A stretch of DNA of 64,000 nucleotides from an uncultured Rickettsiales bacterium (GCA_900551865.1 URXV01000005.1:40523-104522), one strand, 5' to 3'; counted from the first letter of the stretch, positions 17,573 through 26,246 are shown. The notes: generated by a model from the letters alone, not told the origin. A program made the numbers and translations.

Positions 17573-17922
17573 TAAAATGTAGCAAATTGCTTATCCCTGT
17601 GTTATTTATGTTACCGTCATGCACATTAAATCATGGCGATTATACGGTATTAAGCAATAAGATTGTAGATACCAGGAATTTTGACATGGGAACGGCAAAG
17701 CGGCAACGTAATGTCGAAGGCGAAGACGTTGCTCATATAATAAGTTTTATTCCGACAGGTGAGCCTAAATTATCAGAAGCTTTAAATAATGCGTTTGCAA
17801 AAACGGATACCGATGTTATGACAGATGTTACCATAAAATCTTGGTTCTGGTATGTCCCGTATGTTTACGGACAGAAAGGATGGTCAGTCAGCGGCGATGC
17901 TGTAAAAACCCGCCATAACTGA
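17569..17922 (+). CDS. Small lipoprotein 2 of a paired set
   Basis: This 117-residue protein starts within the stop of lipoprotein 1 (ATGA overlap), so translation is coupled. The signal peptide ends LPSC, a good lipobox. Shared blocks with lipoprotein 1 are DYTVLSNKIVD, GEDxxxxxxFIPxGxPxLxEALNxA and a C-terminal Trp/Tyr-rich strand with GDxVxTR. The gene is followed by a terminator. Function unknown; the two products may form a heteromer. Confidence 0.78.
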   Translation: MIKCSKLLIPVLFMLPSCTLNHGDYTVLSNKIVDTRNFDMGTAKRQRNVEGEDVAHIISFIPTGEPKLSEALNNAFAKTDTDVMTDVTIKSWFWYVPYVYGQKGWSVSGDAVKTRHN

Positions 17923-17942
17923 CATAAAAGGAGTATCGGTGA

Positions 17943-17976
17943 AAAATCAGGGCGGCGGAAACACCGCCTTGATTTT
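17943..17976 (+). terminator. Terminator after the lipoprotein pair
   Basis: A 13-base-pair stem (AAAATCA-G-GGCGG paired with CCGCC-T-TGATTTT, one G-T pair) with an eight-base loop ends in a short T-run about 20 bases after the stop. Confidence 0.75.
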
Positions 17977-18033
17977 AATAGTGTTATCCCGTCGGGCATA
18001 AATAGTCATCTTTCCCTTTTGTCTAATTTAAGC

Positions 18034-18062
18034 TTGACAGTTTTTATCGGGCGCGTTATCAT
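18034..18062 (+). promoter_or_regulatory. Promoter of the 18.1 kb gene
   Basis: TTGACA (18034-18039), 17 bases, TATCAT (18057-18062), 26 bases before the ATG. The leader is too short for a long control region. Confidence 0.6.
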
Positions 18063-18088
18063 AAAGCCCTAACCAAAATTTTTTAGAT

Positions 18089-18811
18089 ATGGATTATAAA
18101 GAAAGTCGGGAGTTGCTTTTGCATGCAGAAGCCCTCTCTTATGAAAATGCCTGCCAGATTCTGGATTTGTGGCAGCAGTCGCCCAGAACATATTGCGATT
18201 TTCTGCGTAACAGCGGAACCTTCGTCTTTCTGGAATCTTATGTCGGTCAGAACGAAGAAACGGAACTTCACTCGTTTGTCCAAACCAGGCGTCGGGTTCC
18301 GTCCCCGGCTGTTGCCGAAAAGTTTTTCCGGCTTGGATATGACGATCTGAACGTCCGTTTTATGGAAATAGTCAACGCTATCGTGTTTAAGCAGGAAACT
18401 GATTTGGATATCTGTGCCTGGCCGTACGTCAACAAGTTGTGCGTCCGGCACTTCAGCCGCGAATTTATCCTCAATATGTTTCTGGATATGCATTATGTCT
18501 TTGACTTTGCCAATGACGAAACCGGGGAAGTCTTTGACATCATGTACAAAAGGCTGAACGGTTCTGCTCAGGAGCGGGAACTTCTTGCCGTCAACAGTTT
18601 TAACATCGGCGGTTGGGCTTTTTCCGGACGCAACAGCAGCGAAGAAACCATTGTCAGGCTGTATCTGACGGCGCAGCACGCTTTGCATTGCGGTATCGGC
18701 GAAGAAGCCAGCTGCCGCAAACTGTTTTTGCAGTATCTCTTTGATATCCAGCACGGGATACGGCTTTTCCGGCAGGGAAAGCTGAAAGAGCAGGGTATTG
18801 TGCTTAACTGA
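18089..18811 (+). CDS. Hypothetical 240-residue protein
   Basis: It is not recognised. The sequence is predicted mostly alpha-helical and soluble, with several cysteines and histidines (VNKLCVRHFSRE, HALHCGIGEEASCRKLF) but no standard metal-binding spacing that I can name. It has no signal peptide or membrane segment. Its own promoter and a perfect terminator make it a single-gene unit. The start lacks a clear Shine-Dalgarno site. Confidence 0.65.
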   Translation: MDYKESRELLLHAEALSYENACQILDLWQQSPRTYCDFLRNSGTFVFLESYVGQNEETELHSFVQTRRRVPSPAVAEKFFRLGYDDLNVRFMEIVNAIVFKQETDLDICAWPYVNKLCVRHFSREFILNMFLDMHYVFDFANDETGEVFDIMYKRLNGSAQERELLAVNSFNIGGWAFSGRNSSEETIVRLYLTAQHALHCGIGEEASCRKLFLQYLFDIQHGIRLFRQGKLKEQGIVLN

Positions 18812-18855
18812 AGCTTTTGCCGCGGGGCTTCCCCCGGCAGGGTTTCAGGCAAATC

Positions 18856-18881
18856 AATCGGGGCTTGTCCCCGATTTTTTT
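18856..18881 (+). terminator. Strong Rho-independent terminator
   Basis: AATCGGGG (18856-18863), loop CTTG, TCCCCGATT (18868-18876), then more T residues. It ends the 18.1 kb transcript. Confidence 0.9.
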
Positions 18882-19029
18882 TATGCGGCGTTGCATATTC
18901 CTTTTCTCCGCTGCCCGGTTTCCACCCATCTTTCGCCATCCGCTCTCTTCTCCCGTAACTCCCCTGTTTTCCTCTCAATCCCCCGTTGCTCTCCTCTCCC
19001 ACGCTCCTGTGTGCGGAAAAATATTCCCG

Positions 19030-19057
19030 TTGACAAATCCCCGCGGTATGCTAGCAT
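19030..19057 (+). promoter_or_regulatory. Promoter of psd
   Basis: TTGACA (19030-19035), 16 bases, TAGCAT (19052-19057), 35 bases before the psd ATG. A pyrimidine-rich tract (about 18900-19015) lies upstream. Confidence 0.6.
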
Positions 19058-19091
19058 AACCCGGAATTGAATATATGGGAGAAAAAGCATC

Positions 19092-19958
19092 ATGTCCGCC
19101 TTATCAGACGATTTCAAAGTAAAAATCCAGTATTTTATGCCCAAGAAACTATTGTCCCGCGCCGTCGGCAAACTGGCTGCCGCCGAAATAGGGCAGGGCA
19201 CGGCGTTTCTGATTGAGCGTTTTGTCAAATACTATAATGTGGATATGAAAGAGGCCAAAATCCAGGATATTGCAAAATTCAAAAGCTTTAACGACTTTTT
19301 CACCCGCGAGCTGAAAAAGGGCGCCCGCCCGGTCGTATCCGACGAAAATGCGCTGGCGGAACCGGCGGACGGCACGATGAGCGAACTGGGCGAAATATAC
19401 AAAGACGCCGTTTTGCAGGCCAAAGGGCATTATTACAGCCTTGAAGCGCTGCTGGGCGGCCGCAGCGAGGACGCCGCATATTTTGAAAACGGCAGCTTTG
19501 CCACCACCTATCTTTCTCCGCGCGACTATCACCGCGTGCACATGCCTCTGACCGGCAAGCTTGAAAAAATGCTGTTCATCCCCGGCGAGCTGTTTTCGGT
19601 CAATCCGCTGACCGCCCGCAATGTGGACAATCTTTTTGCCCGCAACGAACGCGTCGTCTGTTTTTTCAATAATGAGAAGATAGGCCGTTTTGCCGTGGTT
19701 CTGGTCGGCGCGACGATTGTGGCGAGCATTGCGACGGTATTCGCCGGGCTGGTCGCTCCCGCCGTCGGCAAAAAAGTTACGGTTTACAACTATGCCAAAG
19801 ACAATATCGTGCTGGAAAAGGGCGCCGAACTCGGGCGTTTCCTGCTGGGCAGCACGGTGATTTGCATTTTCCCGCGCGGCAAGGTGAAGTTCGCCAAGGG
19901 GCTGGCAAACGGCACCCCGGTTAAAATGGGCGAACGCCTCGGCGAGATAAAGAAGTAA
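19092..19958 (+). CDS. psd: Phosphatidylserine decarboxylase proenzyme
   Basis: It makes phosphatidylethanolamine by decarboxylating phosphatidylserine at the inner membrane. The 288-residue proenzyme has the autocleavage motif LGST, in which Ser254 becomes the pyruvoyl group after self-cleavage. The self-cleavage residues fit the proteobacterial type: Asp93 in PADGTMSE, and His147 and His150 in SPRDYHRVHMP. The length and the numbering of Ser254 match the Escherichia coli enzyme closely. GGGAGA lies 11 bases before the ATG. It has its own promoter and no pssA beside it. Confidence 0.96.
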   Translation: MSALSDDFKVKIQYFMPKKLLSRAVGKLAAAEIGQGTAFLIERFVKYYNVDMKEAKIQDIAKFKSFNDFFTRELKKGARPVVSDENALAEPADGTMSELGEIYKDAVLQAKGHYYSLEALLGGRSEDAAYFENGSFATTYLSPRDYHRVHMPLTGKLEKMLFIPGELFSVNPLTARNVDNLFARNERVVCFFNNEKIGRFAVVLVGATIVASIATVFAGLVAPAVGKKVTVYNYAKDNIVLEKGAELGRFLLGSTVICIFPRGKVKFAKGLANGTPVKMGERLGEIKK

Positions 19959-19965
19959 CCCGCCT

Positions 19966-20130
19966 CCGGAACTACTGCCTCTCCCGTTACTTCCGACAGC
20001 CGCCCGCCGGAATTGCCGCCTCTCCCGCTGTTTCCGCCAGCCGTTCACCGGGATTGCCATCTCTCTCGTTATGCACGATAATAGCTCCCGGAACTATCTT
20101 CCTCCCGCCGCTCCAAAAAATTGCTTTCCG
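19966..20130. repeat. Degenerate 41-bp tandem repeat after psd
   Basis: Units begin CCGG at 19966, 20007, 20048 and 20088, each running into CTCTCCCG-type sequence. The first two copies are the most similar and later ones decay. It lies between convergent psd and a glycosyltransferase gene. Confidence 0.65.
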
Positions 20131-20134
20131 CCCT

Positions 20135-20938
20135 CTATTTCCAATAGTCGGCAATCCACGTTGCCGGGCGCAGATGCTTGTAAAGTTTCTTCCAGCCGCG
20201 CGGATATTTGTCGGACTTCGGGTTTGTCGACCAGACGCCGCGCAGGGCTTCGGCAATACCCGGCTCGCCGTGAAAGGCAATCATCTTCAGCCCCTCCGTT
20301 TCCGGCAGTTTCGGCGCGGCGAAATAACGCAGCAGCGGGTGCGGCAGACAGTGGAACCGGAAGCTCTTGAACCAGTTGTCCGGCCAGAAATTGAGCTTCC
20401 CGTATTTTTGTATGACCATCGTCGACATATACTGCTGCGTTGCCGTGCCGAACTCGCGAATGACTTCTTCCGCGTGCCGTTCGTAATATTCCTTGATGTA
20501 TCCGAGCGTGCCGACCACCCACGAATAGCAGCTCGCCTGGCCGATCTGGTTGGCTTTTTTGCCGCGGCGGTGCGCCCAGTCGTTAATCGCATAAACCCCG
20601 TTGTCTTGCGGATAGTCGAAAAATTCGTCCAGATTGCCGACAATCAGCGAGTCAAGGTCAAAGAAAAACACCCGCTGTCCGCGCAGACCCGCCAGATCGT
20701 CGTCGCACAGTCCCGAAGCCTTCCGGTGATTGCCGAAAACCAGTTCCGGTGCCACATTGAGCACCGGCAGCGGCCGGGAAATAATATCCTCGTTCAGTCC
20801 CTCTGTCCGTTCGGTAAAACAGTAAAAGTCAATATTGTAAGATGTGTTGCGTTTTACCGCCGCACAGAGTTTGTTGACGTCTTCGGCACCGTAATAAGTT
20901 CCCCATTTAATACAGATAACGTTAAAAGTTTTAGTCAT
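20135..20938 (-). CDS. Glycosyltransferase with DxD motif (GT-A fold type)
   Basis: This 267-residue protein looks like a nucleotide-sugar-dependent glycosyltransferase. VFFFDLDSLIVGNLDEFF contains the DxD metal-binding motif after a hydrophobic strand, and AINDW, the NFWPDNW region and IAFHGEP near the end fit the GT8-like layout. The acceptor is unknown. It lies downstream of a GT-B gene on the same strand, with a gap of about 54 bases, so both probably belong to one leftward unit that decorates a surface glycan. GGAGACTGG upstream supports the start. Confidence 0.75.
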   Translation of the reverse strand: MTKTFNVICIKWGTYYGAEDVNKLCAAVKRNTSYNIDFYCFTERTEGLNEDIISRPLPVLNVAPELVFGNHRKASGLCDDDLAGLRGQRVFFFDLDSLIVGNLDEFFDYPQDNGVYAINDWAHRRGKKANQIGQASCYSWVVGTLGYIKEYYERHAEEVIREFGTATQQYMSTMVIQKYGKLNFWPDNWFKSFRFHCLPHPLLRYFAAPKLPETEGLKMIAFHGEPGIAEALRGVWSTNPKSDKYPRGWKKLYKHLRPATWIADYWK

Positions 20939-20992
20939 ATCAGTCCAGTCTCCGGAAAATGAAAGGTTGCGTTAAAAAATTGCGTCCGCGGC

Positions 20993-22093
20993 TTATGCTT
21001 CGGTTTCTGCTGCCCCGGTTTCTGTCTGCACAAGCGTCGGAAACGGATAATCCGCCGCGTTAAAACTGCCGTCGAGCAGGGAGGCAGCGTACCCTGCGAC
21101 CGCCGTTTCGTTAAACAGGGCGTGATAGTGTTTCCAGCCGCGTTCGGCGGCTTTTGCCCGTTCCGCGGGAGCTTTCCTGAATCTTTCGATTTGCTCAATC
21201 AACTCTTCCGCCGACCCGAAAAATCCCGCTTCGTCTTCGCCGAAGAGGTCGCCGAAACCGGTATGCCGGTCAATGTAGGTCAGGCAGCCGTTCCCCATCG
21301 CGTGCGCCATCCGGTCGGAGGAGTAAAGATAGTCGTGGTTGCTGAGCGAAAGGTTCAAAACGCCGGTCGCTTGCTTCAGCGTGTCAAAATAAGCGGTTCC
21401 GTTAAGCATCGGAGATGAAATCCGCGGGAATAAAAAGCGGTTTTCCGGTGCCTGCCGTTGCAAAAATTCGGCAATCTCCCTGCCATAGGCCATCTTTCCG
21501 CCGAACTCGCGCAGTTTGACCGGCGAGGCCGCAAACAACAGGTCATACAAAGGCGCCGTGTTGGCAAAAGCCTGTCCGTCCTCAATCCCCTTGTCCACCG
21601 GGTTGGGGATAAAGCCGACGTTGTGCTTCTCCGGTTCAAACTGCCGCAGCAGCTTCTTGTCGGCGGTCGTTATCAGGGTGAAATCAACGGCGTCCAGCTT
21701 GCTCCTGATGTTGCGGATGTTATGCCCGCCCCAGTCGGTGTACGGGTTGATACAGTCCACGTTCCATTGCAGGATTTTGACACCCGGTACTTTGTCGCGA
21801 ATTTTCAAAAGCGTTTCCGCCGTTATGATGTCGGCGTGTCCGAGGATAATCGCGTCAGGGCGGAAATGCAGGCAGTAATTGTAAAAATTCTCATTGGTTT
21901 TGCGCACGCTCCACGGCGTTTTGGTGCCGAACAGCGAGAGGGCGCGCACCGCTTCGCGGTCATTGTAGCAGATAACCTGATGTCCGAGCCGTATCAGTCC
22001 GTTGTTGAGTTTGTATGCCATGCCCGCCCACGAACATCCCCTGAGGCGCAGGGTTTTGAAATAGGCGCAGTGGACGATTTTCATCGCTTTCAT
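20993..22093 (-). CDS. GT-B type glycosyltransferase
   Basis: This 366-residue protein has a two-domain GT-B look. The N-terminal GMAYKLNNGLIRLGHQV is typical of group 1 transferases that scan for GxGxxxxxLxxxLxxxGHxV. A C-terminal DRMAHAMGNGCLTYIDRHTG matches the donor-binding region. The C-terminal end (GSAEELIEQIERFRKAPAERAKAAERGW) is the usual amphipathic helix of these enzymes. It is divergent from the 22.3 kb gene, and both promoters flank a perfect 15-base inverted repeat. Its sugar donor cannot be told from sequence. Confidence 0.78.
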   Translation of the reverse strand: MKAMKIVHCAYFKTLRLRGCSWAGMAYKLNNGLIRLGHQVICYNDREAVRALSLFGTKTPWSVRKTNENFYNYCLHFRPDAIILGHADIITAETLLKIRDKVPGVKILQWNVDCINPYTDWGGHNIRNIRSKLDAVDFTLITTADKKLLRQFEPEKHNVGFIPNPVDKGIEDGQAFANTAPLYDLLFAASPVKLREFGGKMAYGREIAEFLQRQAPENRFLFPRISSPMLNGTAYFDTLKQATGVLNLSLSNHDYLYSSDRMAHAMGNGCLTYIDRHTGFGDLFGEDEAGFFGSAEELIEQIERFRKAPAERAKAAERGWKHYHALFNETAVAGYAASLLDGSFNAADYPFPTLVQTETGAAETEA

Positions 22094-22148
22094 AATCCAG
22101 AAAAACTCCTTGTTTTCAAAAGGTTGACGTCAATAAAACGGTGCTGAA

Positions 22149-22271
22149 AAAATACGACCGTTTAAATTCATCACCTCAACCGAAGTTCAGTCGAAATAAA
22201 TGTTGATATATTCAGATAGTTATTGCGCTCGCCATTAGGTCCGGGTATATTAAAAAAAACGGTCGTATTTT
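22149..22271. repeat. Perfect 15-bp inverted repeat between divergent glycan genes
   Basis: AAAATACGACCGTTT (22149-22163) is exactly inverted as AAACGGTCGTATTTT (22257-22271), 93 bases apart. The right arm abuts TATAAT (22271-22276), the probable -10 of the rightward gene. A regulator bound to both arms could loop the DNA and control both promoters. Confidence 0.7.
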
Positions 22272-22293
22272 ATAATCAAAAGATGTAGAAAAC

Positions 22294-22944
22294 ATGAAAA
22301 AGCTGGCTCTGTCGTCGGAAATTTACCTCATCAAGGCATCGGAATTAAAAAAGCTGTCTCAGGATAATAGTCTTATATCTGCGGCCAAAGGCGTTAAATC
22401 TTCGGAAATTATTGTTTTGCTGAACACCGGCACTCCTGATGTCCTGTTATCCGGTGCAAAACGGATAGGGGAGGCGGCCGACGGAGACTTTCTGCCGGTA
22501 CGGTTTGCCTATCGCTCTTACCCGGCGTGGCAGGCGTTTTTCATCAACCTGATTAAGCCGGTAAAGCGGAAATTTTACTCGGTTTTTCCGTCAACCTATA
22601 CGACGACTCTGGCTTGCCTGCTTGCCAACAACATTACCCGCGGCGAGCGCAACGAACAGAACGCTTACCAGTGGACAAACAAAAAATGGCAGATAAGCCG
22701 CGAAGAGGCGCGCCGCCGTTACAGCGACCTGTATAATTCCATCAAAGCCAACGGCTATGACGCCAAGAGCCCAATGCTCGTTATGCTTAACCGCAAGTTC
22801 GGCATCAAGGATCAGCTGCTGCAGGGGCATCATCGCATCGGCATCTGCAAAGCCCTTAACGTCAGCGAGGTCAGCATATCGTTTTGGGCGGTGCCGCGCT
22901 CGTTTGGCTTTTTTAAATTGTTTACAAAAAGGAAAAAATCATGA
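22294..22944 (+). CDS. ParB-fold-like protein of the glycan cluster
   Basis: This 216-residue protein contains near its end DQLLQGHHRIGICKALNV followed by VSISFW. That resembles the GHHR signature and following strand of the ParB/sulfiredoxin-like fold. Such domains occur in polysaccharide clusters, often with no known activity. The basic middle part (KPVKRKFYS) could bind nucleic acid or membrane. Its stop overlaps the next ATG, so it is co-translated with a GT4-type glycosyltransferase. Confidence 0.6.
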   Translation: MKKLALSSEIYLIKASELKKLSQDNSLISAAKGVKSSEIIVLLNTGTPDVLLSGAKRIGEAADGDFLPVRFAYRSYPAWQAFFINLIKPVKRKFYSVFPSTYTTTLACLLANNITRGERNEQNAYQWTNKKWQISREEARRRYSDLYNSIKANGYDAKSPMLVMLNRKFGIKDQLLQGHHRIGICKALNVSEVSISFWAVPRSFGFFKLFTKRKKS

Positions 22945-24086
22945 AGATTATGCTGGTGCGCGACCGCAACGTGCTCAACAACAACTGGCTTGCCTATTTT
23001 GCCAATTTGCTGCATGAACGCGGGCATGAAGTGGTCATTGCCTGCGATACCTACGGCAAGCTCGGCGTTTCCGCGCCGGGGCATGAACTGGAGCCGGGGG
23101 TTAGCCTTGCCAATGTCAACGGCAAAACCTCGTCGCCGCTGCAGAATTTCTGGCGTCGTATCCGTTGCAAGGTACTGCCGTCGTGGCACCTGTTTGACCG
23201 TCTGATAAAAGCCGAAAAGCCCGATGTCATCATCTGCTATTTTCCGGTGGATTTATATAACGTAACCCGCTTTCAACATCATAAAATTCCGATAGTGCAG
23301 ATGGTGCACGGTTACCCGCCGATGATTTTGGATAAGGTTCTGCACAAAAATCCGCTGTCGCGCTCCTTTTGCCGCCGCAGCTTTTTGCAGGTAAACACCT
23401 GGCAGGTGCTGATGAACTCGTATAAAAAGGAAATAGACCCGTTTTTTGCGCCGCAAAACGTCGTCCGTATCGCCAATCCTGTCAAACAGTATGCCGAAAA
23501 TGAAATGGCCGATTTGTCCGCGGAAAAGAAACGTATTGTCTATGTCGCGCGGATTGAGAAAAAGACCAAACGTCCGCACTTGCTGGTTGAGGCGTTCGCC
23601 AAAATCGCCGCGGATTTTCCCGATTGGAAGGTGGAAATCTGGGGAATGCGCAAATATCCGGACTATGAAAAGGAAATCAATGATTTCATCGCCGCGCACC
23701 GTCTGGAAAATCAGGTGGCGCTGATGGGCTATACGCAGGATGTGGAGGGGCTGTACCGCAGCGCTGACATTCACGCTTTTCCGAGTGCCAGCGAAGGGTT
23801 CAGCCTGGCGATTGCCGACGCTATGTCCATCGGCCTGCCACACGTCGGGTTTAAGGATGCCCATTCGGTCAACGAGATTATCGTTGACGGGCACAACGGC
23901 TTCCTCGCCGACGATGTTGACGATTTCGCCGCCAAACTGAAAACGCTGATGAAAGACAAGGAGCTGCGTATTAAATTCGGCCGCAACGCGCACGAAGACA
24001 TGAAAGCCTATGCTCCGGAAATTTTAATGAATCAGTGGGAAGAACTGTTTCAGAAGCTGTGCCCGTCCGCCGCAAAACCTCTCTAA
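22941..24086 (+). CDS. GT4-family glycosyltransferase
   Basis: This 381-residue protein has the GT-B group 1 layout. The N-terminal LLHERGHEVVIACDTYGK is the acceptor-side signature. In the C-terminal domain, KRIVYVARIEKKTKRPHLLVEAFAKI and PSASEGFSLAIADAMSIGLPHVGF are the donor-binding region. The EX7E motif reads E-x7-D. NGFLADD and a C-terminal helix complete the family pattern. The start overlaps the previous stop (ATGA). It probably adds a hexose to a lipid-linked or surface glycan; the exact sugar is unknown. Confidence 0.88.
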   Translation: MKIMLVRDRNVLNNNWLAYFANLLHERGHEVVIACDTYGKLGVSAPGHELEPGVSLANVNGKTSSPLQNFWRRIRCKVLPSWHLFDRLIKAEKPDVIICYFPVDLYNVTRFQHHKIPIVQMVHGYPPMILDKVLHKNPLSRSFCRRSFLQVNTWQVLMNSYKKEIDPFFAPQNVVRIANPVKQYAENEMADLSAEKKRIVYVARIEKKTKRPHLLVEAFAKIAADFPDWKVEIWGMRKYPDYEKEINDFIAAHRLENQVALMGYTQDVEGLYRSADIHAFPSASEGFSLAIADAMSIGLPHVGFKDAHSVNEIIVDGHNGFLADDVDDFAAKLKTLMKDKELRIKFGRNAHEDMKAYAPEILMNQWEELFQKLCPSAAKPL

Positions 24087-24256
24087 TTTTCGCCGCCGCC
24101 TTTCTGCGCTGCTTCTTATCGTGCTGCCGCTTCCAACCGCCGCACTCTCTCTGGTCTGTGCGCTCAATCCCGGCTCACTCGTTCTTCGTCCGTTTCCGGA
24201 AAATACGGTTGGCGCTTCGGTTCTTTCGCCCGCCCGGCCTCGGTTTGCGTCGCCTT

Positions 24257-25216
24257 TTAGTCCTCAGCCGCCCCTTTGGAGCGCAGCACTCCGGAAAGGC
24301 TTAGGAACCTATGCCCCAGCTGCTCCAGAAAAGCGAAATCCGGCTGCGGGTGAAACAGCTTGGCCTTGATGTAGCGGAAAAAGTCCGCCGTCCAATACGG
24401 ATGTTCCAAATTCTTCTTGACGTATTTCCAGTTCGCCGACAGGGCTTTAAGATAAATAATCGCCGCCGTATCCTTGTCCATACTGTCGTAATAGTCAAGC
24501 AGCAGGTTGTAATGGGCGAAAAAGCGGTCATTGTCCAGCTGGTTGGTATTTTTGCTGAGGTTGTTGGTTTCCTTGGGAACCAGCACCACGTTGGCATACA
24601 TCTTGACAATGCCGTCAGCAAAACGCGCCGCCCGGAGCGGAATGCTCTCGTCTTGGATAAACACGCGCGTGTCTGCGCCGCCGGCTTTTTGCAGTACCGA
24701 CCGGCGGATAAGCTGCCCCATCCGGGTAAAACGCCCTTTGAGTACGGCCCGCAGCGCGTCTTTTTTATAAGAATAGTCAAAGTCTTCCGGCATCGTTTCC
24801 GCCGCAATTTCCATCGGCTCTTTGCCTGTTTTGGTAAACTGGCCGTAAACCATGTCCGCCTGATGTTTGTTAGCAAGTTCCAGCATTTTTTCGGTTGAAT
24901 TGAGCGGAAAAATATCATCTGAATCCAACATCCGCACCCATTCGCCGCGGGCGAGGGCTATGCCGCGGTTAATCGAAATGCTGATGCCTTCGTTCTTGTC
25001 TTTTTTGACGATGGTAACGTTCTCAATCCCGCGCGTCATTTCCTCTATAATCTCGACCGAGCGGTCTTTGGAAAGGTCGTCGACAAAAATATACTCCGGA
25101 TTTTTGAGCCCAGTCTGGTTCAAAAGCGCTTTCAGCACCGCCGGCAGATAATATTCTTTGTTATAAACCGTCATTACAAAAGATACGTCGGGTTTTGTCT
25201 TGTCGCTCGCAGTCAT
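24257..25216 (-). CDS. GT2-family glycosyltransferase
   Basis: This 319-residue protein opens with SFVMTVYNKEYYLPAVLKALLNQT, followed by YIFVDDLSKDRS and later GEWVRMLDSDDIF, whose DSDD supplies the metal-binding aspartates. This is the standard GT-A/GT2 arrangement. The C-terminal third is helical and not diagnostic. GGAAC before ATG 25216 supports the start. It is convergent with the GT4 gene, so it is transcribed separately. Confidence 0.88.
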   Translation of the reverse strand: MTASDKTKPDVSFVMTVYNKEYYLPAVLKALLNQTGLKNPEYIFVDDLSKDRSVEIIEEMTRGIENVTIVKKDKNEGISISINRGIALARGEWVRMLDSDDIFPLNSTEKMLELANKHQADMVYGQFTKTGKEPMEIAAETMPEDFDYSYKKDALRAVLKGRFTRMGQLIRRSVLQKAGGADTRVFIQDESIPLRAARFADGIVKMYANVVLVPKETNNLSKNTNQLDNDRFFAHYNLLLDYYDSMDKDTAAIIYLKALSANWKYVKKNLEHPYWTADFFRYIKAKLFHPQPDFAFLEQLGHRFLSLSGVLRSKGAAED

Positions 25217-25287
25217 CGCTTCGTTCCGTTAAAAATTGCAGTCTTGCTCCGAGTATAAACCAAAAAAGCCGTCAGGCAACCGAAAAA

Positions 25288-26127
25288 TTAAAATTTTACG
25301 CTTTTAATTTCTTCGCCGTCCTTATAGGTAACCACGCGCACCAATTCGCCGCGGCGGTTAAATTCTTTGGCGGTGCCGTCCAGTTTGTCATTTTTGCGGT
25401 AGGCCAAAACTTTCGGTTGCTCGTTGTCATAATAGGAAAAGGCAGGTCCTTCGCGTTTGCCGTTGACGTATTCCGTGTAGCTGATGAGGTGGTTGCCCGG
25501 CGTATAGAGGCGGGACGGGCCGTGGAGCTTTCCCTTGCGGTATGTTATGGACGTCTTGACCGCGCCGTTTTTGTAATATTCTTCAAACACGCCGTTCTTT
25601 TTGCCTCTGAGGTAGCTTCCTTTGCGTTTGAGGTCGCCGTTCGGATAATAGGCGATTTCTCCGCCTTCGGGTTTGCCCTTGCGGTAATAGCAGACTTCTT
25701 TTTCCGCGCCGTCAGGGTAATATTCCACGGTTTTGCCGTGCGGCTGTCCCTTTTTGTAATACGCTTCCAGCAAAACCGACCCGTCACGGTCATAAGCTTT
25801 GTACAAACCGCTGATTTTTCCGTCGACATAGTGAATTTCTTCCTGCAGCTGCATATTGTCGGCGTATTTCTGATACACGCCTGTAATCGGCTTGTGCGCC
25901 GCGTCATAACGAATGCCGTTTTCCTCGACCGAAGTCTCGTCGGTATAAAGCGTCGTCAGCTGCGCAACGTGGCAGCCGCCGAGCAGCAGCATAACCATAC
26001 TGAGCGCCGCCGTTTTTTTCGCCGCCAGCCGCCGTGTTGCCAATTTGCGCAAAATCATGCGCCGCAGCGCCAGTTTTTTGGCCGCGAATTTTTGCGCCGT
26101 AATGTCCAATATGTTTTTTCTTGCCAT
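25288..26127 (-). CDS. Lipoprotein with MORN-variant repeats (YwqK-like)
   Basis: This 279-residue protein carries a row of about eight MORN-like units of the type YYKKGQPHGKTVEYYPDG, in which Gly and aromatic residues recur every 20-24 residues. Such repeats form elongated beta-sheet scaffolds. The signal region ends LLLGGC, a clear lipobox. It is preceded by an unusually long basic lead of about 40 Lys/Arg/Ala-rich residues. ATG 26127 has AAGAGG upstream, though the Met at residue 23 is an alternative start. It is probably anchored in the outer membrane, with an unknown binding role. Confidence 0.75.
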   Translation of the reverse strand: MARKNILDITAQKFAAKKLALRRMILRKLATRRLAAKKTAALSMVMLLLGGCHVAQLTTLYTDETSVEENGIRYDAAHKPITGVYQKYADNMQLQEEIHYVDGKISGLYKAYDRDGSVLLEAYYKKGQPHGKTVEYYPDGAEKEVCYYRKGKPEGGEIAYYPNGDLKRKGSYLRGKKNGVFEEYYKNGAVKTSITYRKGKLHGPSRLYTPGNHLISYTEYVNGKREGPAFSYYDNEQPKVLAYRKNDKLDGTAKEFNRRGELVRVVTYKDGEEIKSVKF

Positions 26128-26197
26128 CGTTTGTACCTCTTAACGCCATAATTATTCTGAAACTTGTTAAAAAAGCGTAAAGTATTTTGCAATAATG

Positions 26198-26225
26198 TTG
26201 ACATTCCGTTTTAAACCCGTATCTT
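26198..26225 (+). promoter_or_regulatory. Promoter of the secreted thioredoxin-like gene
   Basis: TTGACA (26198-26203), 16 bases, TATCTT (26220-26225). AAAGGAG precedes ATG 26247. Confidence 0.6.
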
Positions 26226-26246
26226 AACAGCAAAGGAGAATGTAAC

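Noticed and set aside
18899..19015. Pyrimidine-rich tract as an RNA gene
   Set aside because: No stable fold or conserved motif seen; it is just upstream of the psd promoter.
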